Positions 36,961 to 46,599 are shown, counted from the stretch's first letter. The stretch: DNA of 64,000 nt from Fibrobacteria bacterium (GCA_025360005.1 JANYDA010000049.1:1-64000); one strand, 5' to 3'. A program made the numbers and translations. The notes: generated by a model not told the origin, from the sequence alone.

Positions 36961-38247
36961 TTGTCCAGAAATGCCCACGCAGACGCGCTGATCGCTTTCC
37001 TCAACGCCAGCCCCACGCCCTTCCATGCCGTTGAGACGGCCTCGGAACGACTGCTGGCGCTGGGCGCCACCCGGCTCGACGAAAAGGAAGCCTGGAACCT
37101 CAAGAGCGGTCAGACCGCCTTCGTCACGCGCAACGGCAGCAGCATGGTAGCCATCCGGCTGCCCGTGGACGCTTCCCGTCCCAAGTTCCGTATCGTGGCC
37201 GCGCACACCGACAGCCCCTGCCTCAAGCTCAAACCGCGCGCCCCGGATCCTTCCGCCAACTATCGCCAATGGGGCGTGGAGGTATATGGCGGCGTGCTGT
37301 ACAACTCCTGGCTGGATCGCGATCTGGGCGTGGCCGGCCGGGTTTCCCGCCTGGACGCGGGCGCGGTGAAATCCGTTCTGGTGCGCGGCGAAGGCAAACC
37401 CTTCCGCATCCCGCAACTGGCCATCCATCTCGATCGCGGGGTCAACGACTCGGGCCTTATCCTCAACGCCCAGCGCCATCTGCTGCCGGTGTTGGGGCTC
37501 CAGGAACCGGGCCGGACGGGCCGCTCGCTGGAAGGTTGGCTGGAGGAGTCCATCGGGGCGCCATTCGCTTCGCTCACCTTCGATCTTCACCTGTACGATA
37601 CGTCCCCTGCAAGTTACGGTGGGTTGGACGACGAGTTCGTGTTTTCCGGGCGCCTGGACAACCTGGCCATGTCCCATGCGGCCTTGGAAGCCTTCTGCGC
37701 CGAAGACGCCGGCCGCGACACTATCCAGGTGGCCGCCCTGTTCGACAACGAAGAAGTAGGCAGCACCTCCGCCCAGGGCGCCAACTCCAACCTCATCGAG
37801 GCCGCGCTGGAACGCGCCCTATTGGCTTTGGGGCGCACGCGCGAAGAGACCCTTGCCGCCCTGGCCCGCTCCCATATGGTTTCGGCGGACATGGCCCATG
37901 CCATCCATCCCAACTACCCGGAAAAACACGAGCCGTACCATTACCCGCTCCTCAACCACGGCCCCGTGATCAAAGGCAATGCCGGCATGCGCTATGCCAC
38001 CAACGGGGAGACCTCGGCCTGGTTCCGCGGCCTCTGCGGCAAAGCGGGCGCGCCTTGCCAGGACTTCATCAACCGCGCCGACCTGGCCTGCGGCACCACC
38101 ATCGGGCCCCATGTGGCCGCGGCCCTGGGCATCCCCACCGTGGATGTGGGCAATCCCATGCTCTCCATGCATTCCGCGCGGGAAATGTGCGGATCCGAGG
38201 ATCACGGCATGATGATCCGCACTTTACGCGAATTCTTCCGCGACTGA
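36961..38247 (+). CDS. M18-family aminopeptidase
   Basis: The 428-residue metallopeptidase starts at TTG 36961 behind a GGAGG. HTDSPCLKLKP (about 82-92) supplies the first metal ligand. LDDEFVFSGRLDNLAMSHA (about 222) bridges the metals, and DNEEVGSTSAQGA (about 262) holds the catalytic Glu. MVSADMAHAIHPNY (about 306) and GIPTVDVGNPMLSMHSAREM (about 394-413) complete the set. Family members remove acidic or neutral N-terminal residues in the cytoplasm. It is transcribed in the direction of the floA operon but is 58 bases further on and may have its own promoter. Confidence 0.94.
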   Translation: MSRNAHADALIAFLNASPTPFHAVETASERLLALGATRLDEKEAWNLKSGQTAFVTRNGSSMVAIRLPVDASRPKFRIVAAHTDSPCLKLKPRAPDPSANYRQWGVEVYGGVLYNSWLDRDLGVAGRVSRLDAGAVKSVLVRGEGKPFRIPQLAIHLDRGVNDSGLILNAQRHLLPVLGLQEPGRTGRSLEGWLEESIGAPFASLTFDLHLYDTSPASYGGLDDEFVFSGRLDNLAMSHAALEAFCAEDAGRDTIQVAALFDNEEVGSTSAQGANSNLIEAALERALLALGRTREETLAALARSHMVSADMAHAIHPNYPEKHEPYHYPLLNHGPVIKGNAGMRYATNGETSAWFRGLCGKAGAPCQDFINRADLACGTTIGPHVAAALGIPTVDVGNPMLSMHSAREMCGSEDHGMMIRTLREFFRD

Positions 38248-38368
38248 AGAAGATCCCCCGCCGCCCCGGAACCCAAGCCCGGTGGGCCCGGCAACCTGGG
38301 AGGGCGCGCGGCCGTTAGCTAGATTTTGCGGGAACCGTGCCGAGGCACATCGGGAAAAGGGGCTTAAG

Positions 38369-38569
38369 ATGCAAAACGATATCCGGGCCAAGCTGATCCA
38401 GGTCATAGAAGTGGAGCACCTGCGGGGAGGCGACGAAACCTCCGGGTTACCCGCGCGCTGGGTCAAGACCTATTGGGATCTGAAGGGGAATTTCCTGAGC
38501 GAGAACGATCCCCTGGTGGAGGAGTTGAACCGCAAGGGAACGGCGACCACGGAGACCTTTCGCAGGTAG
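38369..38569 (+). CDS. small hypothetical protein, 66 residues
   Basis: ATG 38369 has AAGGGG upstream. The product is hydrophilic and charged (KLIQVIEVEHLRGGDETSG, then RWVKTYWDLKGNFLSENDPL) with a predicted alpha/beta mix and no membrane segment. The regular spacing of ribosome-binding site and start and the balanced composition favour a real gene. I do not recognise a family. Confidence 0.6.
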   Translation: MQNDIRAKLIQVIEVEHLRGGDETSGLPARWVKTYWDLKGNFLSENDPLVEELNRKGTATTETFRR

Positions 38570-38684
38570 GCATTTACCGGCGCCCATCAATCCGGCCGAA
38601 GCCGGGGAACGTTCGGCTCCTCCTTGCGCCCGTGCAACCGGAGAACGGGTGCGCATCCCGCCCATTCATCGGGAAGATCCGGTT

Positions 38685-39770
38685 TCAGCGTTGGAGCCAT
38701 TTCCTATGGGACCGAGGCTGGACGGCCCGGGCGCCCTTGGCATCATAGCCGGAAAGGCCCGGGATCGCGCTCGCGCGGCCGGCCCCGGGTCCTTTGCCTT
38801 TGATGGCCCGCAGAGCCGTTGTGACGGGTAAGGCCAGAGTGGGAAGCTCCATGCTTTTGCTGACGGTTATGCTTATGGGAGCGGGCAGGGATTTCCCCAG
38901 GTAGCTCGCGTCGATGCTGTAGCTTCCTGACTTAAGGCCGAAATTGAAATGTCCTTCCGTGTCCGTTAACCGGGTGTAGGACTCGCTGACGTTGGTTTTG
39001 CTTACTGCGGTGACGGTCGCTCCCGCTATGGAATCGCGCGTCCCGGACACGACTACGGTTCCGCCCACCTGGAATGCGCCTTTAAGGATTTGGTCGGGAA
39101 CGGTCAGTGGTTTCTTGGCGACCACGGTGAGCACTTGTCCTGGCGGCGAGGTAAAGGGAAGGCTCACCAGCGATAGCATATAGTTTCCCGGCGGAACCTG
39201 GAAGTGGAAGTTTCCCGATCGGTCGGTGGAGTCCTGGTACGACCCGCCAACGTTAAGTAATGTGGAAAGGTAGGCCCTTACGTTTTCGAGGGAATCGCCC
39301 GACTCGGACAGGACCGTTCCTTTCACTTCCACTTCGATGATGATGGTGTTGCCGCAACCGGAACTGTCGGTGGTGAACGTCCCCGTGAACGGGGATTTGG
39401 TTTTGCCGTTCCAGACGCCATAGAACTTATACGCGTATTTCGTCCGAGGGGCCAATCCCGTGACCGCCTGGTTGTTGACGCCGCTAAGGCGGCTGCTTAC
39501 GTCGGCGCATTTGTCCGGGCTGCCGATACCATAGCAGAATATCCGGGTGCCGTCATGGGTTCTTTCGGTCCAGTAAAGGTTGGCGCTGGTTAAGGTGGTT
39601 CTGACTCCGATCAGTTCGGTCGAGGCCGCGGAGGTGGCGTCGCACGACGTCGCCGTCGTCGATGCCATAGCCAGGTTCCAGGAGAATAGTCCCCCCAGGA
39701 CCGCCAAGCCCAATCCTAAAAGCCACCAGCGGCGGGGACCCGATCCAGGGATGAGGAAAATTCGTTGCAT
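38685..39770 (-). CDS. secreted Fn3 / carboxypeptidase-regulatory-like repeat protein
   Basis: The 361-residue product has an N-terminal hydrophobic segment (about 14-36) with a probable cleavage near AMA-ST. A fibronectin-III-like domain follows (about 40-130: GLAPRTKYAYKFYGVWNGKT). Two carboxypeptidase-regulatory-like sandwiches come next (about 135-225 and 228-310: STDRSGNFHFQVPPGNYMLS; TDTEGHFNFGLKSGSYSIDA). The basic C-terminal about 40 residues (RSHRKWLQR) have no clear domain. These modules suggest an adhesive or scaffold role outside the cell; no catalytic residues are seen. It is convergent with the small gene at 38369. Confidence 0.75.
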   Translation of the reverse strand: MQRIFLIPGSGPRRWWLLGLGLAVLGGLFSWNLAMASTTATSCDATSAASTELIGVRTTLTSANLYWTERTHDGTRIFCYGIGSPDKCADVSSRLSGVNNQAVTGLAPRTKYAYKFYGVWNGKTKSPFTGTFTTDSSGCGNTIIIEVEVKGTVLSESGDSLENVRAYLSTLLNVGGSYQDSTDRSGNFHFQVPPGNYMLSLVSLPFTSPPGQVLTVVAKKPLTVPDQILKGAFQVGGTVVVSGTRDSIAGATVTAVSKTNVSESYTRLTDTEGHFNFGLKSGSYSIDASYLGKSLPAPISITVSKSMELPTLALPVTTALRAIKGKGPGAGRASAIPGLSGYDAKGARAVQPRSHRKWLQR

Positions 39771-39987
39771 ATATCCAATCCCTGAAAAGTTGCGTTGCCA
39801 ACTTAATTTCCCCTATCAGATTACACAATATGAAATGGATTAACACCCCGAATTCAGCCTCTCCACAGAGAGCATGTACCGGAGGGAACAAACCTCCTAA
39901 AATTTTTAAAGCAGGCAGGTGCTTGCGCCGGTATGACGATCTTTTTTGCCCGCTGTCGGTCTGCAAATGGAATAGAAGCCTTAGCGT

Positions 39988-40344
39988 CTAACCCCTGAAT
40001 TCCGATCGGGCCGTGCAAGTCTCGTGCAGGATCACGGCGCTGAGCAATGGCAATACGGGTTTTAGCTGTTCCCAGATCCAGCGGCAGATCACTTCCGAGG
40101 TGGGATTCGTTAGCCCCGGAACATCCTCATTGAGGAAACGATGATCCAGCGCAGCCTCTACGGGACGGAACGCTTTTTTGATATCGGCGAAATCCATCAC
40201 CCATCCGCTCAACGGATCCACGGGACCGGTCACTTCGATTTCGCATTTGAAACTGTGGCCGTGGATGCGCCCGCATTTGTGCCCCGCGGGAACATTGGGA
40301 AGAAAATGCGCGGATTCGAACCCGAACGATTTGTAAAGTTTCAT
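39988..40344 (-). CDS. queD: 6-carboxytetrahydropterin synthase QueD-like
   Basis: The 118-residue product fits QueD/PTPS. The zinc ligands are His13 (FESAHF), His28 and His30 (GRIHGHSF), with catalytic Cys24 just before. DFADIKK (51-57), LDHRFLN (66-72), [14 protein letters not shown] and HETC with Glu108 follow. It makes the pterin precursor of queuosine. It has no other queuosine genes next to it. The start is set by the MKLYKSFGF motif; the ribosome-binding site is weak. Confidence 0.93.
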   Translation of the reverse strand: MKLYKSFGFESAHFLPNVPAGHKCGRIHGHSFKCEIEVTGPVDPLSGWVMDFADIKKAFRPVEAALDHRFLNEDVPGLTNPTSEVICRWIWEQLKPVLPLLSAVILHETCTARSEFRG

Positions 40345-40420
40345 CAGGCTGGTATCATTCACGGCCGGGGAATTTAGATAATCTTCCCGCCGCCCAGCAA
40401 ACGCTCTCGAAGGCATATCC

Positions 40421-40846
40421 ATGCGTAAACCAAAGTTCCTCCATTTGCCCGCCCTGCAGGCCATGGCCCTGGCCGCCTCGGCGCTCGCGTTGGCCGGTTG
40501 CGCGGGCACCCGCGCCGTCTCCACTCCTAGGGACGCGGAGAACATCGCCGTGGAATTGGCCAACGACAAATGCCAGCATGAATTCGGGAAACGGCCGTTC
40601 AAGACAGGCGCCTTCCCCGCTGCGCGCTCGGGTGATCGCTGGCTCTGGGGTTGGTTGGACGCCAAGTCGGGCCGGGGCTATACCGCGCAGGTGTCCTTCC
40701 ATTCCGATGGGACCGACCCCCAAGTGGCCGTGAGCTTAGGCGCTGAGGGACAGGTGGACCTGGAAGATCCGGACGCTCCCTCCCTGAACGGCACACCCGA
40801 CGCGAGCGTTTTGACGCGGCAGAAGGAGCCGGAAGAAACGGAGTAG
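40421..40846 (+). CDS. small lipoprotein
   Basis: The 141-residue product has a clear lipobox (LALAGC, about 22-27). A mature domain of about 110 residues follows, with two Trp ([16 protein letters not shown]) and a C-terminal acidic tail. An AAGG-like site precedes ATG 40421. It is divergent from queD with a 76-bp gap. No family is recognised. Confidence 0.7.
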   Translation: MRKPKFLHLPALQAMALAASALALAGCAGTRAVSTPRDAENIAVELANDKCQHEFGKRPFKTGAFPAARSGDRWLWGWLDAKSGRGYTAQVSFHSDGTDPQVAVSLGAEGQVDLEDPDAPSLNGTPDASVLTRQKEPEETE

Positions 40847-40866
40847 GCCGGGCGCCCCGCCGGCCC

Positions 40867-43005
40867 TCACTCCACGCCCAACGCCCGCAGCCCCTGCACC
40901 AAGGCCACCGTCAGCAGATAAGCCGCGCCCGTGTACACGGCCAATTGGACGGCGGCGAATTTCCAGCCTCCCGATTCCGCCTTGGCCACGGCCACGGTGG
41001 AGAAGCATTGCAACGCGATCATGAAAAACAGGATGACGCCCAGCACGGTGGAGACGGTGAACACTTTTTCATGGGTGCCTTCAAAGGTCACTTCCGACAT
41101 GCGCGAAAGCAGGCGATCCGCCAACCCATCGCCCTTGGTTTCGTCGATGCGGTACATCAGGGCCATGGCGCTCACGAACACTTCGCGCGCCGCGAACCCG
41201 CTGATCATGGCCACGCCGCCGCGCCAATCCAAACCCATGGGACGCGTGATGGGTTCTATGAAGTGGCCGATCCGGGCCGCATAGGAGCGGCTCACCGTCA
41301 CGTATTCGCGGGTGCCCGATCCATCCGCGGGTGCCGACGCAACTGCGGGCGCAGAGGCGGCGCGCGCGGGATCCCGGAGCGGGGGAACCGCCGCAACGGA
41401 GGCGATAGGCGCGGCCGCCACGCTGGGCATCTCCACCGGCGGCGTATGCGTCAAGATCCATAGCCCCAGGGAAATGCATACGATGGTCAGGCCCGCCTTG
41501 CGCAGGTATTGTTCGGCCTTGTGGTAGGTGGAGGCGACCACTACCCGCAGCACGGGGAGCCGCAGCGCGGGCAGTTCCAGGATGAATCCGGATATCCCTT
41601 TGTTGCGGCTGAACTTGCTGATGACGGTGGAGACGGCGGCGCCCAGCACCAGGCCCGCCAGGTACAGGCCGGTGAGCGCCAGTCCGCCTATCCAGGGTTT
41701 GCCGTGGGGCGTGATGAAGGCCAGTAGCAGGGTATAGACGGGCAGGCGCGCGCTGCAACTCATCAAGGGGATGATGAAGATGGTCAGATTGCGTTCGTAG
41801 CGGTTGGGGATGGTGCGCGCCGCCATCATGGCGGGAATGGCGCAGGCGTAGCCGGAGAGCAACGGCACAAAGGATTTTCCGTTGAGGCCGATCTTGGACA
41901 GGGGCTTGTCCACCAAGGCCGCGCCGCGCGCCAGGTACCCCGAGTCTTCCAGATAGCCCATCGCGAAGAACAGGATCAGGATCTGAGGCAGGAAAACCAT
42001 CACCGTGCCCACGCCGCCCACCGCGCCGTCCGCGATCAGGTCGACGATCCAGGATTGCGGCAAACCGTGCTTGAGGGCCGCGATGACCCAGCCGAAAGCG
42101 CCGTCGATGAGATCCATGAAAGGCGCGGCCATCCAGAAGATGGACGTGAAGATGACGAACATGGCGGCCAGGAAAATCGCCAAGCCATACACGGGATGCA
42201 GGAGGATGCGATCGGCCGTGGCGCCACCTGCGCCCGCACCGTGGGGCGCGTCCGCTTCGCGCACGGCCACCAGGCGTTCGATTTCATCCAGCGCCGCGTA
42301 ATAGCCGTGCACGCGATCTTCCGTCATGCCCCCCGCGAAAGATCGGTATTCGGCCTCGTCCCCCATACGGCGTCCGGTAGCCGCGCGTCCGGCCAGCCAG
42401 CGCTCTTCCACCAGGCGGCCCAGTTCCCCCGCCTTATCCTTGTTGCGGGGATCGATGGGGATGACCGGGCACTCCAGCAATTCGGAAAGCTTGCGCGCGT
42501 CGATGCCGCGCCCCTTCCGTTGCAACAGATCGGACATGGTCAGGGCCACCACCAGATTGAAACCCAGATCCTGCAATTGCTTGACCAGGTAGAGATGGCG
42601 CGACAGTTGATTGGCGTCCACCACGGCCACCACCACGTCCGGCCTGTGCTTGGCGAACAATGCGTCCACCGTCACCTTCTCGTCGAGCGAAGCCGGGATC
42701 AAACTGGTGAGACCGGGCGTATCCATCACGCGGCAAGGGAAGCCGGGGAAATTCTTCCCGGGGCCGATGGCGAATTCGACGGTGGCGCCGGGATAATTGA
42801 CGGTATTGTAATGCGATCCGGTCAGCAGGTTGAACAGGGTGGTCTTGCCGGAGTTAGCGGAGCCCACCAGCGCCACCAGCGGTTCGGAACCGGAGGATCC
42901 CGCTCCGGAGGCGGCGTTCACGGATACATCGGTGGTGGAAGCGGATCCGGCGCCGCCGGCCGTCGGCACCGCCTGCGCAGGGTTCAGATCCGGACGCGGA
43001 TGCAT
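40867..43005 (-). CDS. feoB: ferrous iron transport protein B
   Basis: The 712-residue product has a cytoplasmic G domain: G1 GSANSGKTT (48-56), the NYPGATVEF switch, and DTPG (95-98). A GDI-like helical part and the polytopic Fe(II) channel follow, with paired Gate motifs such as GYACAIPAMMAARTIP and GFAAREVFVSA. The G4 motif reads TMSD where NxxD is normal, which could alter guanine specificity. A low-complexity Ala/Pro insert (about 535-580) lies between helices. The first about 40 residues are also low complexity. It starts inside feoA (22-bp overlap) and forms the usual feoAB unit. Confidence 0.96.
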   Translation of the reverse strand: MHPRPDLNPAQAVPTAGGAGSASTTDVSVNAASGAGSSGSEPLVALVGSANSGKTTLFNLLTGSHYNTVNYPGATVEFAIGPGKNFPGFPCRVMDTPGLTSLIPASLDEKVTVDALFAKHRPDVVVAVVDANQLSRHLYLVKQLQDLGFNLVVALTMSDLLQRKGRGIDARKLSELLECPVIPIDPRNKDKAGELGRLVEERWLAGRAATGRRMGDEAEYRSFAGGMTEDRVHGYYAALDEIERLVAVREADAPHGAGAGGATADRILLHPVYGLAIFLAAMFVIFTSIFWMAAPFMDLIDGAFGWVIAALKHGLPQSWIVDLIADGAVGGVGTVMVFLPQILILFFAMGYLEDSGYLARGAALVDKPLSKIGLNGKSFVPLLSGYACAIPAMMAARTIPNRYERNLTIFIIPLMSCSARLPVYTLLLAFITPHGKPWIGGLALTGLYLAGLVLGAAVSTVISKFSRNKGISGFILELPALRLPVLRVVVASTYHKAEQYLRKAGLTIVCISLGLWILTHTPPVEMPSVAAAPIASVAAVPPLRDPARAASAPAVASAPADGSGTREYVTVSRSYAARIGHFIEPITRPMGLDWRGGVAMISGFAAREVFVSAMALMYRIDETKGDGLADRLLSRMSEVTFEGTHEKVFTVSTVLGVILFFMIALQCFSTVAVAKAESGGWKFAAVQLAVYTGAAYLLTVALVQGLRALGVE

Positions 43006-43271
43006 TCGGCCTCGCTCTTACGCAATGCGATCGACGTTCCCCGCAAAGCGTAAATGTTGGGATCCCCGAAAGGCGTTGGCATGAGAAATGTGATGGCGCT
43101 GCCCGGCACGAAGCCGAGTTCCATCAAATGCAATTTCATGGCCGGTTCGGCGGTGACCCGGCTGATGGTGCCCCCTTCGCCCCGCTTAAGCGAAACCAGG
43201 GAAACACCCTCTTCCGGGCCGGAAGGGTCTTGCCCCGCGGCCATGGGTTCGCGATTGATGATTTTTACCAT
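42984..43271 (-). CDS. feoA: ferrous iron transport protein A
   Basis: The 95-residue product is an SH3-like FeoA: VSLVSLKRGEGGTISRV, LHLMELGFVPGSAITFLMP, DPNIYALRGTSIALRKSEAE. It partners FeoB in Fe(II) uptake at the inner membrane. The 3' end overlaps feoB by 22 bases. The first Met used is at 43271; Met at 43244 is possible. No Fur box could be confirmed by eye. Confidence 0.92.
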   Translation of the reverse strand: MVKIINREPMAAGQDPSGPEEGVSLVSLKRGEGGTISRVTAEPAMKLHLMELGFVPGSAITFLMPTPFGDPNIYALRGTSIALRKSEAECIRVRI

Positions 43272-43376
43272 ACGGATGCGTTTCCGGGAATAGGAGATCC
43301 TTATCCCAATAATACGCAGGTGGCGGCACAAAATCAAGACTTAGTCTCAATCTCCTTATTGGAGAAAAGGGCTTTT

Positions 43377-44552
43377 TTAGGGGAAGACCCGTCTTCCGTC
43401 GGAAAGGTAAGCAGCGTCCTGACCCAGCAGCGCCCGATGGCGTACCAGAGAGGAGCCCGGTTTCCCGCCTTCGGTTCCTTGCCGTTGGGAATGCGGCCGA
43501 ACCGCTTTTCCTATAACGATGGCGGCTCCGGGGAAGAAGGGATAGGCGGGATCGCCGTCCAGGATCCACATGTTCCGGAAGTAGACCGGATCGCCGTTCT
43601 TTTGCAAGGCGATGTTGACGGCGCTTACCATGGAGCCCAGTTCCCGGCCCGGGTGGATGAGGATGCCGTTATGCCATACCGTCATATATCCCTTGCCCAC
43701 GGCCTCCGAGTCCGCGGATACCGGCGTGATCAAATGGATGTCGTAGGTCTGCCAGGCCAAGGGGGGAAAGCTGGCGACCACGTCCGGCGGGTACTGGACT
43801 TCAATGCCGCCGCATTCATCTTCGCGCGGCTCATTGCCGAAAGAATCCAGGATCTGGATCTCGGCGAACAGGAATTTTGCGATCAGGAATTTCAGGCCGC
43901 TGTTTGCGCGGGTCTGCCCCATGGCGAACGGGATGAAGGGCAAGCGGAACTCCAGGTGCAGGGAAAAGTTCGAGAATTTCCTCCGTGTCATGGCGACGGG
44001 GGCCAAGGGCGCGAAGAAGCGGCGAGCGTCCACTTCAGCGTTGTCCCATTCGGCCAGCGAGCTTCCGTCGAAAAGCACGGTGGCATGGGGGGGCGGCGGC
44101 AAGCCCAGGGTAGGACTTGAGCGGTTCTGCCGGGTCAAGACGTACGGCCATCCCCTCCCGTTCCCGGCCGTGAGCGTATCCCCCACGAGCCTGGCCTGGT
44201 ACGCGTCCCCGGTAACCTGCATGTTACCTGGGCGACCCGAATCGGACTTTGCCGCGTACGCGAACCTTTCTTTCCCGTTCCATCCGTCCCCGGGCAACCC
44301 TCCCGGAAAGAAAATCACGCGGAAATTCCCGTCGCCTTGCGCCACCACTTGCGCGCCCAATCGCCCAGCGACGACCGTATCCGGCCCCGTGAACTTGCCC
44401 GCATATTCCCCCTGGACGGCGAAATCGGGGCCTGCGTCCTGCGGTTCCAGGGCCACCAATTGGGCCGCGGCCGGCGATGCCGAAAACGCTCCCAGCCACA
44501 AAGCGGCGAGGGCGGCAAAGAAGCGGGAGGACTTCCGGCGGGGATCGGTCAT
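43377..44552 (-). CDS. secreted DUF1080-like protein, paralogue 4
   Basis: The 391-residue product begins at ATG 44552 with a signal peptide cut near AAA-QL (about 31). Residues about 35-150 form a beta-rich leader domain (GPDFAVQGEYAGKFTG). The DUF1080 sandwich (about 155-350) follows with ATVLFDGSSLAEWDN, NFSLHLEFRLPFIP and ANSGLKFL, then YDIHLITP and GSMVSAVNIALQ. The C-terminal about 40 residues are polar and show no clear copy of the module seen on paralogues 1-3. It is apart from the other three and precedes feoA on the same strand. Confidence 0.8.
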   Translation of the reverse strand: MTDPRRKSSRFFAALAALWLGAFSASPAAAQLVALEPQDAGPDFAVQGEYAGKFTGPDTVVAGRLGAQVVAQGDGNFRVIFFPGGLPGDGWNGKERFAYAAKSDSGRPGNMQVTGDAYQARLVGDTLTAGNGRGWPYVLTRQNRSSPTLGLPPPPHATVLFDGSSLAEWDNAEVDARRFFAPLAPVAMTRRKFSNFSLHLEFRLPFIPFAMGQTRANSGLKFLIAKFLFAEIQILDSFGNEPREDECGGIEVQYPPDVVASFPPLAWQTYDIHLITPVSADSEAVGKGYMTVWHNGILIHPGRELGSMVSAVNIALQKNGDPVYFRNMWILDGDPAYPFFPGAAIVIGKAVRPHSQRQGTEGGKPGSSLVRHRALLGQDAAYLSDGRRVFP

Positions 44553-44772
44553 GCCGGGAATATAGTCCCGCAAGGTTGTTTTTCGCGGTCGGCGGAAATG
44601 GAAATCGTTCCCTGCCGGGGATACTATCGGGCGCGGGACGAAACCGTTCCGGTTCCGTCGCTTTGATTCCGCGGATTTGGCCGATTCCAAAAAAAAGCAT
44701 TGGAGCGCGCGCTTGAGAAACCTTATTCAGCGGCGGAAGTGCCAGCTTCATCGAGGCAAGGCATAGTCTCCA

Positions 44773-44782
44773 CCCGATCGGG
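44773..44782. promoter_or_regulatory. CCCGATCGGG palindrome upstream of the ice-binding-like gene
   Basis: A 10-bp perfect palindrome lies 23 bases before the ATG at 44806. It could be chance in GC-rich DNA. Confidence 0.2.
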
Positions 44783-44805
44783 ATACTCCACACAAAGGAC
44801 GCAAC

Positions 44806-44897
44806 ATGAAAACTCCCTTTAACCGAATCGCATCGCCGGCTGCCACGATGACGGCATTGCTGTTGAGCCTGAACTTGTTTCCGGGCGAAAGCGCGGG
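44806..44897 (+). pseudogene. signal peptide segment out of frame with the ice-binding-like domain
   Basis: A frame from ATG 44806 encodes a good signal peptide (TMTALLLSLNLFPGESAG) and would end at 45018 in a low-quality tail. The DUF3494 domain continues in the frame one base back. Joining the two frames near GCGGGATGGG (44889-44898) would restore a normal secreted protein. Either one base has been lost or the assembly is wrong. Confidence 0.7.
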
Positions 44898-45872
44898 ATG
44901 GGAATCGCCCGTGTATCGGTCGGTCCGGACACTACCAATCCGGGGCCCGGCACCGGATTCGCAGGGGCGGGTAAAGGCCCCGCTCCCGTTGTGCTGGGGA
45001 AAGCCGGCGGATTCGTGATCCTGGCCAAAAGCGGCATTTCCACCACAGGTAACACCGCGGTTACCGGAGATCTCGGCATCAGCCCGTTCGCCGGCAGTTC
45101 CATAACCGGTTTTTCCATGATTGCCCCGCCGACCACATACGCCACATCCGCCTTGGTAACGGGGCGGGTCTATGCCGCGGACTATGATTCCCCTACTCCC
45201 GAAAACCTCACCAGTAGCGTCTCAGACATGATGACGGCTTACTTGGACGCGGCCGGCAGGGCTCCCGATTATACGGAACTGGGAGCGGGCGATATCGGAG
45301 GCAAGACCCTGGCTCCCGCCGTCTACAAATGGAACACGGATGTTTCGATCCCGGCGGACGTAACCCTATCGGGGGGACCGAATGATGTTTGGATTTTCCA
45401 AATCGCGGGAAACCTGGTCCAAGCTTCCGGGGTGGCCGTAACACTAAAAGGCGGCGCGCTTCCCAAAAACATTTTCTGGCAGATAGCGGGCGCCGCCGAC
45501 CATGCCACTACGGCCCACTTCGAAGGCGTGGAACTATGCGAAACCGCCATCGTTTACAAAACCGGAGCGACCGCCAATGCCAGGTTGATGGCGCAAACGG
45601 CGGTGGTTCTGGATGCGAATACGATAGTGCAGCCGTCCGGCGGGACCACCGGCCTCAGGGAAACCGCGGCCGAAACGCGGGAAATCCGCTTCCTGCCGAT
45701 GGGCGGCCTAGTGAGGCTGGACTTGAACGCTTCCCCCGTCGACCGGACCATTTCCATCTTCGATCTGGGCGGCGTTCTCAGGCATCGGGTTTCCGTTCCC
45801 GCCGGCCAATCGCATACTGTCATCGCGCGCCGATGGGCTCCCGCGAACGGCTACCATTTCCGGTTGAGGTGA
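44898..45872 (+). CDS. ice-binding-like (DUF3494) protein, frame-shifted from its signal peptide
   Basis: The 324-residue product has a clear DUF3494 beta-helix (about 30-240). GGFVILAKSGISTTGNTAVT, GDLGISPFAGSSITGF, TAYLDAAGRAPDYTELGAGD, PAVYKWNTDVSIPADVTLSG, VWIFQIAGNL, KNIFWQIAGAADHATTAHF and ATANARLMAQTAVVLDANTI all fit. Members bind ice or act as surface adhesins. A C-terminal module (about 260-324) with ISIFDLGGVLRH resembles that of the DUF1080 proteins. The first Met of this frame (44898) gives no signal peptide; the matching one is in another frame (44806). Confidence 0.8.
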   Translation: MGIARVSVGPDTTNPGPGTGFAGAGKGPAPVVLGKAGGFVILAKSGISTTGNTAVTGDLGISPFAGSSITGFSMIAPPTTYATSALVTGRVYAADYDSPTPENLTSSVSDMMTAYLDAAGRAPDYTELGAGDIGGKTLAPAVYKWNTDVSIPADVTLSGGPNDVWIFQIAGNLVQASGVAVTLKGGALPKNIFWQIAGAADHATTAHFEGVELCETAIVYKTGATANARLMAQTAVVLDANTIVQPSGGTTGLRETAAETREIRFLPMGGLVRLDLNASPVDRTISIFDLGGVLRHRVSVPAGQSHTVIARRWAPANGYHFRLR

Positions 45873-46026
45873 CTCCGCGAGGGTGAATTAGGTCAGGGAG
45901 GCGCGCCGATGGGGATCCGCGAGGGCCGGAAAAGCTTTACCGGCGCGACGCCGTACCTTAGGGCTAGGTCTACAGGCGTTTTTTTTGCACCTTTGCCAAT
46001 TGCCTCCCTTCCGAAACGGGTATCCG

Positions 46027-46599
46027 ATGCGACCAGCCCCTGCGATTCCGAAAAAATATTTTCCGCTCTTTCTGGCCGCGGCCGCGGCGGCTTTGTGCGT
46101 AGGCTGCGCGAAAGGGCCTAAACATACCCAACCGGACAGGCAGATGGGCGTGAAGGATCTGGACTCCCTCAACCAGGCGGCGGAATACCAGGATTCGGTG
46201 GAGTCCAACCATTTCTTCTACGAGCAGGCGTTCCCGGAGTATCGCGCGCGTTACCCTGGCGTCGACAAGGCGGCCTATCTGCGCATCGCCAAAGGCAAGG
46301 ATCAGGATTTCTGCCTGTTCAAGGCTAACCCGGCGCAAACCTGCCTGGACACCGGGGACAAGTTCAATGCTCTCAATCTGAAGGAGCCCGCCCGGGACGC
46401 CTACCAGGCCGGCTTGCTCTCGGAGGGATACAATGAATCCGGCCAGAACGTGCGCCTATGGGCGAGCATGGCCCAGCTCGCCGTGGACGCCAAGGAATAT
46501 GACGAGGGCAAATCCTTCCTGCTGAAGATCCTGGAAGTGGACGCCAAGAACAAATGGGCCAAGAAACTGCTGGCCAGCCTGCCTAAAAACAAAAACTGA
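46027..46599 (+). CDS. lipoprotein with TPR-like C-terminus
   Basis: The 190-residue product has a lipobox-like LCVGC (about 24-28). A polar linker follows, then a helical region (about 100-185: YQAGLLSEGYNESGQNVRLW; EYDEGKSFLLKILEVDAKNK) resembling two TPR units. ATG 46027 is chosen so that the signal peptide is N-terminal. No partner is obvious; it may belong to an outer-membrane assembly. Confidence 0.7.
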   Translation: MRPAPAIPKKYFPLFLAAAAAALCVGCAKGPKHTQPDRQMGVKDLDSLNQAAEYQDSVESNHFFYEQAFPEYRARYPGVDKAAYLRIAKGKDQDFCLFKANPAQTCLDTGDKFNALNLKEPARDAYQAGLLSEGYNESGQNVRLWASMAQLAVDAKEYDEGKSFLLKILEVDAKNKWAKKLLASLPKNKN

